A stretch of 14,129 nucleotides of DNA from an uncultured Ilumatobacter sp. (GTDB lineage Bacteria; Actinomycetota; Acidimicrobiia; Acidimicrobiales; Ilumatobacteraceae). Positions 7,982 through 14,129 of the stretch are shown here, one piece after another. The DNA is taken from NCBI GenBank assembly GCA_937905835.1, contig CALCXK010000070.1, forward strand, positions 1-14,129, in the 5' to 3' direction. Position 1 is the stretch's first letter. Each line of letters starts with the position of its first letter. The notes beneath the pieces were generated by a model. It was not told the origin of the DNA, searched no databases, and worked only from the letters and a program-made list of their open reading frames with translations. The position numbers and the translations under genes are program-made.

Positions 7982-8815
7982 CTACTCGCCCGTGAAGATC
8001 GGCGTGCGCTTCTCGACGAAGGCAGCAGCTGCTTCGCGATGGTCGGACGTGCCCATCGACAAGACCATGTTCGCTGCTTCGGCATCGAGTGCGGTCTCGA
8101 CGTCGCTCGTCACTGCCCGATTGAGGTTCTCTTTCATGTACCGCATCGCGATTGGTGCACGGTCGGCGAGGCTGTGGCACCAGGCGAGTGCGGCGTCGTC
8201 GAAACCGTCGTCGGCCATGACCTGATTGACGATGCCAAGATCGTGAGCTTCGGCCGATGACAGACGTGGCGAGGTGAAGTACAACTCTTTCGCCTTGGCC
8301 GTGCCGACGAGTTGTGTCAGAAACCAGCTGCCACCGAAGTCGCCTGACGCACCGACGTTGGCGAACGCCGGCACGATGATTGCGCGCTCGGCGGCGAGGC
8401 GGATGTCGCAGGCCAGAGCAATCGACATGCCGGCACCGGCGGCCGCGCCCGGGATCGCTGCGATGACTGGCTTGGGGAAACGATGGATGGCGAGCGACAC
8501 TTGCTTCTGAATCGTTCGCAAATGATCTGTCGAACTCTGGATCGTGTTGCCTCGGCGAGGTGCAGCCCCGGGCTGGTGGCTCTCGTGCATCCCCTTGACA
8601 TCGCCACCTGCGCAGAACGCACCACCGTTGCCGGTGATCAGTACGACGCGCACGTTGTCGGCGGCTGCGAGCATCGGAAGTACTTGGGCGAACCCGGCGT
8701 ACATCGCGTCGCTCAACGCGTTGCGTCGATCGGGCCGGTTGAACGTGATGACACCGACGTGCCCGTCGACATGGGCGAGGAGATCAGTCGTTCCGGTGTC
8801 GAGGTCATGAGTCAT
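7982..8815 (-). CDS. Enoyl-CoA hydratase/isomerase family protein
   Basis: A 277-residue crotonase-fold protein. The two oxyanion-hole segments are GGAFCAGGDVKGM at 64-76 and PGAAAGAGMSIALACDIRLA at 122-141, which hold the CoA thioester. At the catalytic positions, Glu177 (AKAKELYFT) matches the second catalytic glutamate of rat hydratase. The first is apparently replaced by Ala150 in IIVPAFANVGASGDFGG, with Asp159 nearby. Such single-acid crotonases include PaaG-like hydratases and isomerases, so the reaction may be hydration or isomerisation of an acyl-CoA, probably in fatty-acid or aromatic catabolism. The ATG at 8815 gives normal length. It is the first gene of a probable hydratase-TrmH-methyltransferase transcript and lies after a 294-base gap. 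Confidence 0.92.
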   Translation of the reverse strand: MTHDLDTGTTDLLAHVDGHVGVITFNRPDRRNALSDAMYAGFAQVLPMLAAADNVRVVLITGNGGAFCAGGDVKGMHESHQPGAAPRRGNTIQSSTDHLRTIQKQVSLAIHRFPKPVIAAIPGAAAGAGMSIALACDIRLAAERAIIVPAFANVGASGDFGGSWFLTQLVGTAKAKELYFTSPRLSSAEAHDLGIVNQVMADDGFDDAALAWCHSLADRAPIAMRYMKENLNRAVTSDVETALDAEAANMVLSMGTSDHREAAAAFVEKRTPIFTGE

Positions 8816-9109
8816 ACCGCAAGCTTGGCAGCACGGTGACGCTCGCTGCGAACCGCGGTGACGGTGACGACGCTGACCGTTAAGAGCAGCGGCCGCTAGC
8901 GGGCTTCCTTATCGCGGGACGGTTGAGCGGTCGAATGCGGTGTGTCTTGCCGATGTTGCTGGTGCGTTGGGCGCTGAGTTCGGTATCGCACCGCACGTGG
9001 ACACGACCGGCTTCACCCCGATGCGTCCACTTCCCCTCGGGTCAAAAGTGGACACTTGCATCGGTGGTCAAGAGTTTGCCGTGCGTCCGGACGCCAGCTA
9101 GGCCGCGAG
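8816..9109. other. 294-base intergenic region with repeats, possibly a decayed insertion-sequence end
   Basis: No convincing gene is present. The plus-strand GTG at 8940 opens a 53-codon frame ending at TAG 9099-9101; it has reasonable composition but no recognisable domain and no clear ribosome site. The arms GTCCACTT (9025-9032) and AAGTGGAC (9046-9053) form an inverted repeat, and GTGGACAC occurs at both 8997-9004 and 9048-9055. Read on the minus strand, TGTCCACTTTTGACCC resembles termini of some insertion sequences. GCGTCCGGACGC at 9083-9094 is a perfect 12-bp palindrome 15 bases after the RimK stop and might act as a small terminator. The promoter of the hydratase transcript should lie here, but I could not fix it. 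Confidence 0.4.
9083..9094. repeat. 12-bp palindrome downstream of the RimK-type gene
   Basis: GCGTCCGGACGC is self-complementary and lies 15 bases past the RimK-type stop codon. It may be the base of a short terminator hairpin or a protein site; no T-run follows. The palindrome is directly visible, the role is not. Confidence 0.35.
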
Positions 9110-10309
9110 TCAGGCGTCGTTGAGGCCGTCGAGCGCGTCGGCGGGAAGCTTGCGGACCTTGGCCCGACGCTTGCGGCGGGTCGGGATCATCCCGCGCATT
9201 TCTTCGAGTTTGCCAAAACAGGTCAGGCGGTCGTCAGCTTCGAGTACGCGTGTCGGCTTCGGGTTGGGGATCACATCGGTAGAACGGTGCAGTGTCAGGA
9301 TCGTGATGTCGCGCTCGCGTAAGCCGGACTCGTCAATGGTCTGTCCAACAAACTCAGACCCTTCCGGAATGTGCAGTTCGGCGACGCCGTAGCCGGTACT
9401 GACAGTGAGACGCTGACGCACGTCGAGTTCTGGGAAAGCCACCTGGTTGTCGATGTGGTCGATGATCGCACCGGCGATGTCGAGCCCGGTGGCCCGTTCG
9501 ATGCCTTCGAGGCCGGGCGACGAGTTCACCTCCATCACGAGGGGGCCATCGTTGCCCTCGAGCATGTCGACACCTGCGACCCGTAGCCCCATGATCTGAG
9601 CGGCACGGACCGCTGTGCGCTCGTATTCTTCACTGAGCTCGACTGGTTCGACAGACCCACCGCGGTGGACGTTGGAGCGAAACTCATCACCCTGGGCCGT
9701 GCGGCGCATCGCTCCGACCACTCGGTCGCCAACGACCAGGGCGCGGATATCGCGGCCCTTACTCTCGGCGATGAACTGCTGGATGAGGACGTTCTGTTTC
9801 GTTGACTGCAATGTCTCGATGATTGCCTCGGCGACCTTCTTGTCGGGTGCCAGGATCACCCCGATCCCCTGCGTGCCTTCGAGTAGCTTGATGACTACCG
9901 GAGCGCCTCCAACGAGATCGATTGCCGGGAGTACGTCGGCTTTGTCGCGAACGAACGTGGTTGCCGGGATGCCGATTTCGTGGCGGCTCAGGATTTGTGT
10001 AGCGCGTAGCTTGTCTCGTGAGTTGGCGATGCCGTTCGACGTGTTGGGCGTGTACACATCCATTTGCTCAAACTGGCGGACCACTGCGGTGCCGAAGTAC
10101 GTGACGGATGCACCGATGCGCGGGAGGATCGCGTCGTAGTCTGATAATTGCTTGCCCCGGAACTGCATATCAGGGTGGTCGCCAGACAGGTCGATAGCGA
10201 AGCGCATTGTGTTGAGCACCTTGCAGTCGTGGCCGCGTTCCAGCGCCGCCGACTTCAGGCGACGTGTGCTGTACGCCTGCGGGGCACGAGAGAGAATTGC
10301 AAGCTTCAT
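9110..10309 (-). CDS. rimK: RimK-type ATP-grasp glutamate ligase with C-terminal TrkA-C (RCK_C) domain
   Basis: A 399-residue ATP-grasp ligase of the RimK family, which adds glutamate-like residues through an acyl-phosphate; E. coli RimK modifies ribosomal protein S6 and is about 300 residues long. Residues 1-290 match RimK: LPRIGASVTYFGTAVVRQFE at 62-81, NSRDKLRATQIL at 96-107, VIKLLEGTQGIGV at 139-151 (ATP loop), and the metal ligands Asp248, Glu260 and Asn262 in MEVNSSPGLEGIE. Residues about 298-375 form an extra TrkA-C (RCK_C) domain (LHIPEGSEFVGQTIDESGL, then ITILTLHR), normally a ligand-sensing module of K+ channels and transporters. A basic tail (RRKRRAKVRK, 378-387) follows. The start overlaps the upstream stop by ATGA, so translation is coupled. 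The true acceptor is unknown; no rpsF is present here. Confidence 0.92.
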   Translation of the reverse strand: MKLAILSRAPQAYSTRRLKSAALERGHDCKVLNTMRFAIDLSGDHPDMQFRGKQLSDYDAILPRIGASVTYFGTAVVRQFEQMDVYTPNTSNGIANSRDKLRATQILSRHEIGIPATTFVRDKADVLPAIDLVGGAPVVIKLLEGTQGIGVILAPDKKVAEAIIETLQSTKQNVLIQQFIAESKGRDIRALVVGDRVVGAMRRTAQGDEFRSNVHRGGSVEPVELSEEYERTAVRAAQIMGLRVAGVDMLEGNDGPLVMEVNSSPGLEGIERATGLDIAGAIIDHIDNQVAFPELDVRQRLTVSTGYGVAELHIPEGSEFVGQTIDESGLRERDITILTLHRSTDVIPNPKPTRVLEADDRLTCFGKLEEMRGMIPTRRKRRAKVRKLPADALDGLNDA

Positions 10310-11304
10310 GTGAAATCCTTGCCGTGTCGAATGACGTTGGTCGGTTCAGAATCGAGTCGAGCGATGTGCACAATAGCGTCACCCTGGTTGACCAGCGGTT
10401 GTTGTGTGTGGCCGATCACGATGCCGTTTGTCGGCGCCTTTGTCGAGCCCAGGCGACGGCCGACTGAATCGTGAATGGTGACGAGAGGTGATCCCTTTTC
10501 GACGTATTCGCCGAGCTTTGCGTGTAACTGTACGAGCCCGGTCCGGCGTGCGCGGACCCACGAAGTCGAACGGCTTTCCGGCACGTCGCTGTCGTCGAGC
10601 GGTTCGCCGTTACCGGTCATACTGAGCCGATCAAACACCCGCAGGACGCCGCGCGTCCCGGCTTCGACGGCCTGCTCGTTGAACCGCCACGCCTCGCCGC
10701 CTTCATACAGCAGCACGGTGGCGCCGCGACTCGTTGCTGCGGCGCGCATCGAGCCGTCGCGCAGTTTGGCGTGCAACATCAGCGGGGCCCCAAACGCGAC
10801 CGCCAATTCGCGCGTGAACGGGTCGTCGAGGTCGGCACGTATCTGCGGCAAGTTGATCCGGTGGTCGGAGCCGGTGTGGAGGTCGATGCCGACGTCGCAT
10901 CGGTCGACGATCTGCGTGACGAACAGATGGGCCACGCGACCGGCCAGCGACCCGGTTGGCGACCCGGGAAAGGACCGATTGAGGTCGCGTCGGTCGGGGA
11001 AGTAGCGGTCGCCGTTCAAGAAGCCGTGCACGTTGACAATCGGTACAGCGATGATGGTGCCGGCGAGTGTGAGCGCATTGACCTGGTCGAGCACGCGCCG
11101 AATGATCTCAACACCGGCGATCTCATCGCCATGTACTGCAGCGCTCAGCCAGACGGTAGGCCCTTCGTCTCGGCCGTGGATGACGCGCAAGGGCATAGAA
11201 ATGGTATTGCCGGTAACGAGCCTGGCGAGGGGCAGGTCACCCATTGCTTCTGCGCCAGGCGCCACCTCGAGGTCCCCGATCTTGAACGACTCACGTGGTG
11301 TCAT
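10306..11304 (-). CDS. Succinylglutamate desuccinylase/aspartoacylase-family zinc amidohydrolase
   Basis: A 332-residue AstE/AspA-like enzyme of the M14 carboxypeptidase fold, which hydrolyses amide bonds of N-acyl amino acids or similar small molecules. The zinc ligands are His58 and Glu61 (AAVHGDEIAGVE) and His143 (DLHTGSD). DRRDLNRSFPG at 104-114 carries the Asn/Arg pair that binds the substrate carboxylate, and YEGGEA at 200-205 supplies the likely catalytic glutamate. A C-terminal beta-rich domain (about 250-325; GLVQLHAKLGEYVEKGSPLV) is the lipoyl-like cap common in this subgroup. It overlaps both neighbours by ATGA (at 11301-11304 and 10306-10309). Adjacent RimK-type and RimB-like genes suggest it acts on the same modified molecule as they do, but the substrate is unknown. 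True arginine-catabolic AstE is less likely, since no other ast genes are here. Confidence 0.9.
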   Translation of the reverse strand: MTPRESFKIGDLEVAPGAEAMGDLPLARLVTGNTISMPLRVIHGRDEGPTVWLSAAVHGDEIAGVEIIRRVLDQVNALTLAGTIIAVPIVNVHGFLNGDRYFPDRRDLNRSFPGSPTGSLAGRVAHLFVTQIVDRCDVGIDLHTGSDHRINLPQIRADLDDPFTRELAVAFGAPLMLHAKLRDGSMRAAATSRGATVLLYEGGEAWRFNEQAVEAGTRGVLRVFDRLSMTGNGEPLDDSDVPESRSTSWVRARRTGLVQLHAKLGEYVEKGSPLVTIHDSVGRRLGSTKAPTNGIVIGHTQQPLVNQGDAIVHIARLDSEPTNVIRHGKDFT

Positions 11305-11759
11305 GCATGACCCCGGTTCTTCTGGCGGACGGCCTTGCTGGGGCGGCCGCCGAGGTACGACGCGGTTGAATCGACGGTGAAGCCTTGAGCAAGCGCCTCG
11401 CGTCCGATCAGCATGCGGAAGCCCATTTCGTCGCGGCTGGTGAGGGTGACTTCGGCGTTGATCGGGCGGCCGCCCAGCACGAGCGGTGCAAGCACGACGG
11501 GACGGTCGGTGCGCGTTCCCGATGAGCTCGTGATGGTCCGGTGGTCGATGCGCGGTGACTCAACCAGCACGGCGTCCGCGTCGGAACGTTGCCACGGTCG
11601 GACAAGAAATCGCACCCATGAGACGTTGTCGCGCTCAAAGAGTTCGATGTCGTCGGCGTGAATTGCCGATGTGCGAGCGCCCGTATCGATCTTGGCTTTG
11701 ATTGCCTTGATACCCCATTCAGGAAGGGCGACCCATTCCCGCCAACCGACTGTGATCAT
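11301..11759 (-). CDS. RimB-like retropepsin-fold protease (putative ATP-dependent zinc protease family, COG4067)
   Basis: A 152-residue protein of the family annotated as ATP-dependent zinc protease (COG4067, RimB in Pseudomonas), now regarded as retropepsin-like. IDTGARTSAIHA at 24-35 contains the Asp25-Thr-Gly motif of an aspartic protease half-site. MGFRMLIGREALAQGFTVD (about 115-133) is the second conserved block. The N-terminal strand VGWREWVALPEWGI is typical. It should work as a dimer in the cytoplasm; no signal peptide is seen. ATG 11759 is chosen because the 46 upstream in-frame residues are Ser/Arg/Pro/Cys-rich and cross two inverted repeats. Its stop overlaps the aspartoacylase-like start by ATGA. 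In Pseudomonas, RimB works with RimK on S6 modification, which supports the same pathway here. Confidence 0.88.
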   Translation of the reverse strand: MITVGWREWVALPEWGIKAIKAKIDTGARTSAIHADDIELFERDNVSWVRFLVRPWQRSDADAVLVESPRIDHRTITSSSGTRTDRPVVLAPLVLGGRPINAEVTLTSRDEMGFRMLIGREALAQGFTVDSTASYLGGRPSKAVRQKNRGHA

Positions 11760-11791
11760 TGGGTGAGTTTCGCACGTTGGACCAGGGTCGC

Positions 11792-11808
11792 TCCAAACAA
11801 TCTTTGGA
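11792..11808. promoter_or_regulatory. 17-bp inverted repeat upstream of the RimB-like gene, possible operator
   Basis: TCCAAA and TTTGGA flank a 5-base centre, a perfect 6-5-6 dyad whose near edge is 32 bases before the ATG at 11759. That is a normal position for a repressor site over a promoter. The dyad is visible; its use is inferred. Confidence 0.35.
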
Positions 11809-11836
11809 AGCCAGCAGGCGGACGAAGTACACCGAG

Positions 11837-11853
11837 ATGGTGCCAAGCACCAT
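11837..11853 (-). terminator. Stem-loop just after the aminotransferase stop
   Basis: ATGGTGC and GCACCAT pair over 7 bp around a 3-base loop, starting 6 bases past the stop codon at 11860-11862. No T-run follows on the minus strand. The core GGTGC...CACC is shared with the longer stem-loop after the MttB-like stop. It may be a weak terminator separating the aminotransferase from the protease-amidohydrolase-ligase trio. Confidence 0.4.
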
Positions 11854-11859
11854 GTCGTT

Positions 11860-13149
11860 CTATTTGATCTCGGCGATTGCGTTGCTGAAGCGTGCAATCA
11901 GTTCGTCGGTCTCGTCAGCGGTGATGTTCAGCATCGGCGCGAGGCGGATCACGTTGCCGTAGAGACCGCCCTTGCCGACAAGCAGGCCGTGCGACTTGCA
12001 CGCTTCCATCAATTGCGTCGTGCGCTCTCGGTCGGGCTCGATGCCACCCTCGTGACAGAGTTCGATGGCCCACATCAGCCCGCGGCCGCGCAGTTCAGCA
12101 ATCCACGGGGTGCGGTCGACGATTGGTTGGAGGGCGGCATGGAAGCGGTCACCCATTGCCTTGGCATTGCCCTGTAAGTCGTCAGCGAGCACCTGATCGA
12201 GCGTGGCGATTCCGGCGGCTGCCGACAGCGGGTTGCCACCGAAGGTCGAGAAGTGCAGCACATCGATCGTGTCCATGATTTCTGCGCGCGCCACGATGCC
12301 AGCCAGGGTGATCCCGTTACCGACGCCCTTGGCAAAGGTCAACATGTCAGGCACGACGCCATGCGCCTGGTAGCCCCAGAAGTGTTCGCCGGTGCGACCC
12401 CAGCCCGTTTGCACCTCGTCAGAGATGAACAGGATGCCGCGGTTCGACAACTCTTTCTGCATGGCTCCGAAGAATCCGTCGGGCGGTGTGGCGAACCCAC
12501 CGACACCCTGAATTGGCTCGGCGATCAACCCGGCTACATCGCCCGACGACGTCATGTCGAGGAGTTGCACGAGATCGTCGACGCACGCAGCAGTGAATGC
12601 CTCGTCGTCGAGATCACGGAACGGCGAGCGCAGGCGGTAGCCACCCTGCACGAAGGTGACCTGTAAGCCGCTGAGCGATGTCGAACTCCACGAAGCATGC
12701 GACGTGATCGCCTGCGTCGTGAACGATTTGCCGTGGTAGCTGTTGCGCATCGCGAGGAACTGATTGCTCTTGCGGTAGCTCGTGGCCAGCAGTACCGCCG
12801 TGTCGTTTGCTTCGCTGCCCGATGCTGTGAAAAACACTCGGGCATCGGGGATGCCTGACTGTGCGGCGATTTTCTCGGCGAGCTCGATCATCGGCTCGCT
12901 GAGGTACAGGGTTGACGTGTGCATCACCTTGGCGGCTTGCTTCTGGACGGCGGCGGTGACGGCGGGGTTGTTGTGCCCGATCATCGTCGTCAGCACGCCG
13001 CCGAAGCAGTCGAGATAACGGTTGCCTTCGAGGTCCCAGACCCAGCTGCCTTCACCGCGGTCGATCGAGATGGGCTCGGCGTAATACGGCGAGACGAACG
13101 AGGGAAGCGATCGGCGGTACCGGGCGAGCAGTTCGGCGCTGGTGGTCAT
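11860..13149 (-). CDS. Class III PLP-dependent aminotransferase (AGXT2-like)
   Basis: A 429-residue fold-type I aminotransferase of the omega-amino group (alanine-glyoxylate aminotransferase 2, 4-aminobutyrate or beta-amino acid transaminases). It moves an amino group between an amine and a 2-oxo acid. Visible motifs: FFTASGSEANDTAV at 106-119 (phosphate binding), NSYHG at 136-140 (Tyr stacks on the cofactor), GLIAEPIQGVGG at 207-218, DEVQTGWGRTG at 244-254, and AKGVGNG at 273-279 with Lys274 as the likely Schiff-base lysine. FGGNPLSAAAGIATL near 303-317 is also typical. ATG 13149 is chosen, because the 40 upstream in-frame residues are Ser/Arg-rich and overlap the VOC gene. The gap to the VOC stop is 28 bases. 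It has no near paralogue here, so amine donor and acceptor are unknown. A link with the downstream glutamate-ligase trio is possible but only positional. Confidence 0.93.
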   Translation of the reverse strand: MTTSAELLARYRRSLPSFVSPYYAEPISIDRGEGSWVWDLEGNRYLDCFGGVLTTMIGHNNPAVTAAVQKQAAKVMHTSTLYLSEPMIELAEKIAAQSGIPDARVFFTASGSEANDTAVLLATSYRKSNQFLAMRNSYHGKSFTTQAITSHASWSSTSLSGLQVTFVQGGYRLRSPFRDLDDEAFTAACVDDLVQLLDMTSSGDVAGLIAEPIQGVGGFATPPDGFFGAMQKELSNRGILFISDEVQTGWGRTGEHFWGYQAHGVVPDMLTFAKGVGNGITLAGIVARAEIMDTIDVLHFSTFGGNPLSAAAGIATLDQVLADDLQGNAKAMGDRFHAALQPIVDRTPWIAELRGRGLMWAIELCHEGGIEPDRERTTQLMEACKSHGLLVGKGGLYGNVIRLAPMLNITADETDELIARFSNAIAEIK

Positions 13150-13177
13150 GCCCGAATAGTACGGCCAGGTGGCCCAG

Positions 13178-13597
13178 TCAGCTCGAAAAGACGAGCGAGT
13201 CGTCGGCAAACGCCTTGAACTCGAGTGCATTGCCCGACGGGTCGAGCAAGAACATCGTCGATTGTTCACCGACCTCGCCGGCGAACCTGGTGTGCGGCTT
13301 GATCACGAACTCGGTGCCGGCAGTGAGAAGGCGCTCGGCCAGCGATTGCCATGCATCAGGTGACAGCAGCACGCCGAAGTGCGGCACCGGGACGGCGTCG
13401 CCATCGACGTCGTTGGTGATTCGCTCGGTAGCGGTCTCCGACAGGTGCGCGACGAACTGGTGGCCGAACAAGTCAAAGTCGACCCAGTGCTCGCCAGAGC
13501 GGCCCTCGGGGCAGCCGAGAAGTTCGCCATAGAACGAACGGGCTGCGGCCAGGTCGTGGACCGGCATGGCGAGATGAAAGCGGTGGAGTTCGGGCAT
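13178..13597 (-). CDS. VOC-family (glyoxalase/bleomycin-resistance/dioxygenase fold) protein
   Basis: A 139-residue protein with two beta-alpha-beta-beta-beta units. HRFHLAMPVHDLAAARSFYG at 5-24 is the typical first unit and LLDPSGNALEFKAF at 117-130 the typical end. Expected metal ligands are His8, His73 (VPHFGVLL) and Glu126; FGHQFVAHL at 44-52 adds His46 and His51. This matches the group often called extradiol-dioxygenase or glyoxalase-like, but the reaction cannot be deduced. ATG 13597 is used because the upstream 39 in-frame residues overlap the thioesterase gene. It starts 7 bases after the thioesterase stop, so the two are probably co-transcribed. Confidence 0.88.
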   Translation of the reverse strand: MPELHRFHLAMPVHDLAAARSFYGELLGCPEGRSGEHWVDFDLFGHQFVAHLSETATERITNDVDGDAVPVPHFGVLLSPDAWQSLAERLLTAGTEFVIKPHTRFAGEVGEQSTMFLLDPSGNALEFKAFADDSLVFSS

Positions 13598-13604
13598 CAA
13601 CTGC

Positions 13605-14015
13605 TCAGAGTGGCAGGGCATAGGTGCCCTGTGCCGTCGCCGTGATGTTGTCGATGTTGTCGTCGGTCCACAAATGCACTGTGCCGACGATATTGCGCCG
13701 GCCAGCCTTCTCAAGCGTCGCCTTCGCCCAGAGCACGCTGCCCTGTGCAGGGCGGAGGTAACGCATCGAGAGCTCGGAGGTCATCGCCATCGGCTCGATC
13801 CGGCCAATCGCTCCGAACACGAGATACCAGAGCGCAGCGTCGGCCAGCCCGAACTGCGTTGGCCCGGAGACGAATCCGCCGGGGCGCAGGTTCTCGGGTT
13901 GGATGACCGACTGAGCCAGCGCGTGTGTCGGGCTGATCTCAACGCACGCTCGCCCGGTTCCGGGGAACTGTGCATCGACCATGTCGTTGATCTCGGCAGT
14001 CGTCGGGATGCTCAC
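13605..14015 (-). CDS. PaaI-type hotdog-fold thioesterase
   Basis: A 136-residue single-domain hotdog protein of the PaaI/4HBT superfamily, which hydrolyses acyl-CoA thioesters. ENLRPGGFVSGPTQFGLADA at 41-60 follows the family's N/RPGGxxxG...D pattern, with Asp59 the likely catalytic acid of this PaaI-like type. TSELSMRYLRPAQG at 79-92 and the last strands ATLEKAGRRNIVGTVHLW (99-116) complete the fold. The GTG at 14015 is the first usable start, but a perfect Shine-Dalgarno sequence overlaps it (see the separate entry), so the true start may be codon 3 or the ATG at residue 12. The substrate acyl group is unknown. It is the first gene of a probable thioesterase-VOC-aminotransferase run. Confidence 0.85.
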   Translation of the reverse strand: MSIPTTAEINDMVDAQFPGTGRACVEISPTHALAQSVIQPENLRPGGFVSGPTQFGLADAALWYLVFGAIGRIEPMAMTSELSMRYLRPAQGSVLWAKATLEKAGRRNIVGTVHLWTDDNIDNITATAQGTYALPL

Positions 14016-14019
14016 CTCC
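14012..14019 (-). promoter_or_regulatory. Perfect Shine-Dalgarno sequence overlapping the GTG start
   Basis: The minus strand reads GGAGGTGA, fully complementary to the 3' end of 16S rRNA. Its last three bases are within or next to the predicted GTG (14013-14015). Counting a normal 5-base gap after GGAGG, the start would be the in-frame ATC at 14007-14009. Either the ribosome site serves an unusual AUC start, or the GTG is read by other means, or the first ATG downstream (14015 minus 33) is used. Confidence 0.6.
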
Positions 14020-14072
14020 CGGACCGTATCCAGTCAGCGCGAATCAGAGGTAGTCCTGTTACCCCCGGGCAA

Positions 14073-14129
14073 TCAGACCACGACGTGACCCGGGTAGCGC
14101 CGACGGTGCTGGGACCCCACACGGCTCGG
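14073..14129 (-). CDS. Possible C-terminal tail of a gene cut by the window edge
   Basis: From the right edge the minus strand reads 18 open codons (PSRVGSQHRRRYPGHVVV) to TGA at 14073-14075. It looks like an ordinary bacterial C-terminus and lies 57 bases before the thioesterase start, but it is too short to identify and could be a chance frame. Two other frames on this strand are also open for similar lengths, so support is weak. Confidence 0.25.
   Translation of the reverse strand, partial: PSRVGSQHRRRYPGHVVV

Noticed and set aside
8923..9123. A 66-codon plus-strand frame in the intergenic region.
   Set aside because: Its Arg/Pro/Ser-rich composition is not protein-like and it runs into the end of the RimK-type gene on the other strand.
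10306..11304. Assignment of the amidohydrolase as AstE of the arginine succinyltransferase pathway.
   Set aside because: No astA, astB, astC-like operon partner is arranged with it; the nearby aminotransferase is a separate unit and the coupled genes are RimB-like and RimK-like.
14041..14099. CCCGGG-containing near-repeats close to the right edge that might form a terminator.
   Set aside because: The match is short and imperfect and is expected in DNA this rich in G and C.

Overview
The window is high-GC bacterial DNA in which every recognisable gene is read from the minus strand, so transcription runs from the right edge to the left. Gene content and the mix of ATG and GTG starts with weak Shine-Dalgarno sequences suggest an actinobacterium. 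An aerobic, probably aquatic member of the Acidimicrobiia (Ilumatobacter-like) is my best guess. This is inference from protein style, not a database match. No rRNA, tRNA, CRISPR array or intact mobile element was seen.

Layout in the order of transcription. (1) 14129-13605: a possible 18-codon tail of a gene entering from the right, then a PaaI-type hotdog thioesterase. (2) 13597-11860: a small VOC (glyoxalase-fold) protein and a class III PLP aminotransferase, closely spaced. (3) 11759-9110: a tightly coupled trio, each joined by a 4-base ATGA overlap. It encodes a RimB-like retropepsin-fold protease, a zinc succinylglutamate desuccinylase/aspartoacylase-like amidohydrolase, and a RimK-type glutamate ligase carrying an extra C-terminal TrkA-C (RCK_C) domain. 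(4) 9109-8816: a 294-base stretch without a convincing gene, holding inverted and direct repeats that may be a decayed insertion-sequence end. (5) 8815-6459: an enoyl-CoA hydratase, a TrmH/SpoU RNA methyltransferase and a class I SAM methyltransferase. The last overlaps a short out-of-frame remnant resembling the N-terminus of the SCO6745/SalK family. (6) 6294-2176: a non-pyrrolysine MttB-family methyltransferase followed by an FAD/GcvT dimethylglycine or sarcosine dehydrogenase-like enzyme, separated by a perfect 13-bp stem-loop. (7) 2050-5: a large SEC-C zinc-motif protein of unknown function.

Two modules stand out. MttB-like plus DMGDH-like enzymes suggest use of a methylated amine (a betaine, N-methylated glycine or similar), with C1 units passed to tetrahydrofolate; no corrinoid protein gene is visible. 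The RimB-like/AspA-like/RimK-RCK trio has the parts to add glutamate-type residues to a peptide or small-molecule amine, hydrolyse an amide or acyl bond, and cleave or regulate a protein, but its substrate cannot be read from the sequence. The intergenic spaces hold several unannotated structures: stem-loops after three stop codons, a 17-bp inverted repeat before the protease gene, tandem 9-bp repeats before the mttB-like gene, and a perfect Shine-Dalgarno sequence that raises doubt about the start codon of the thioesterase.
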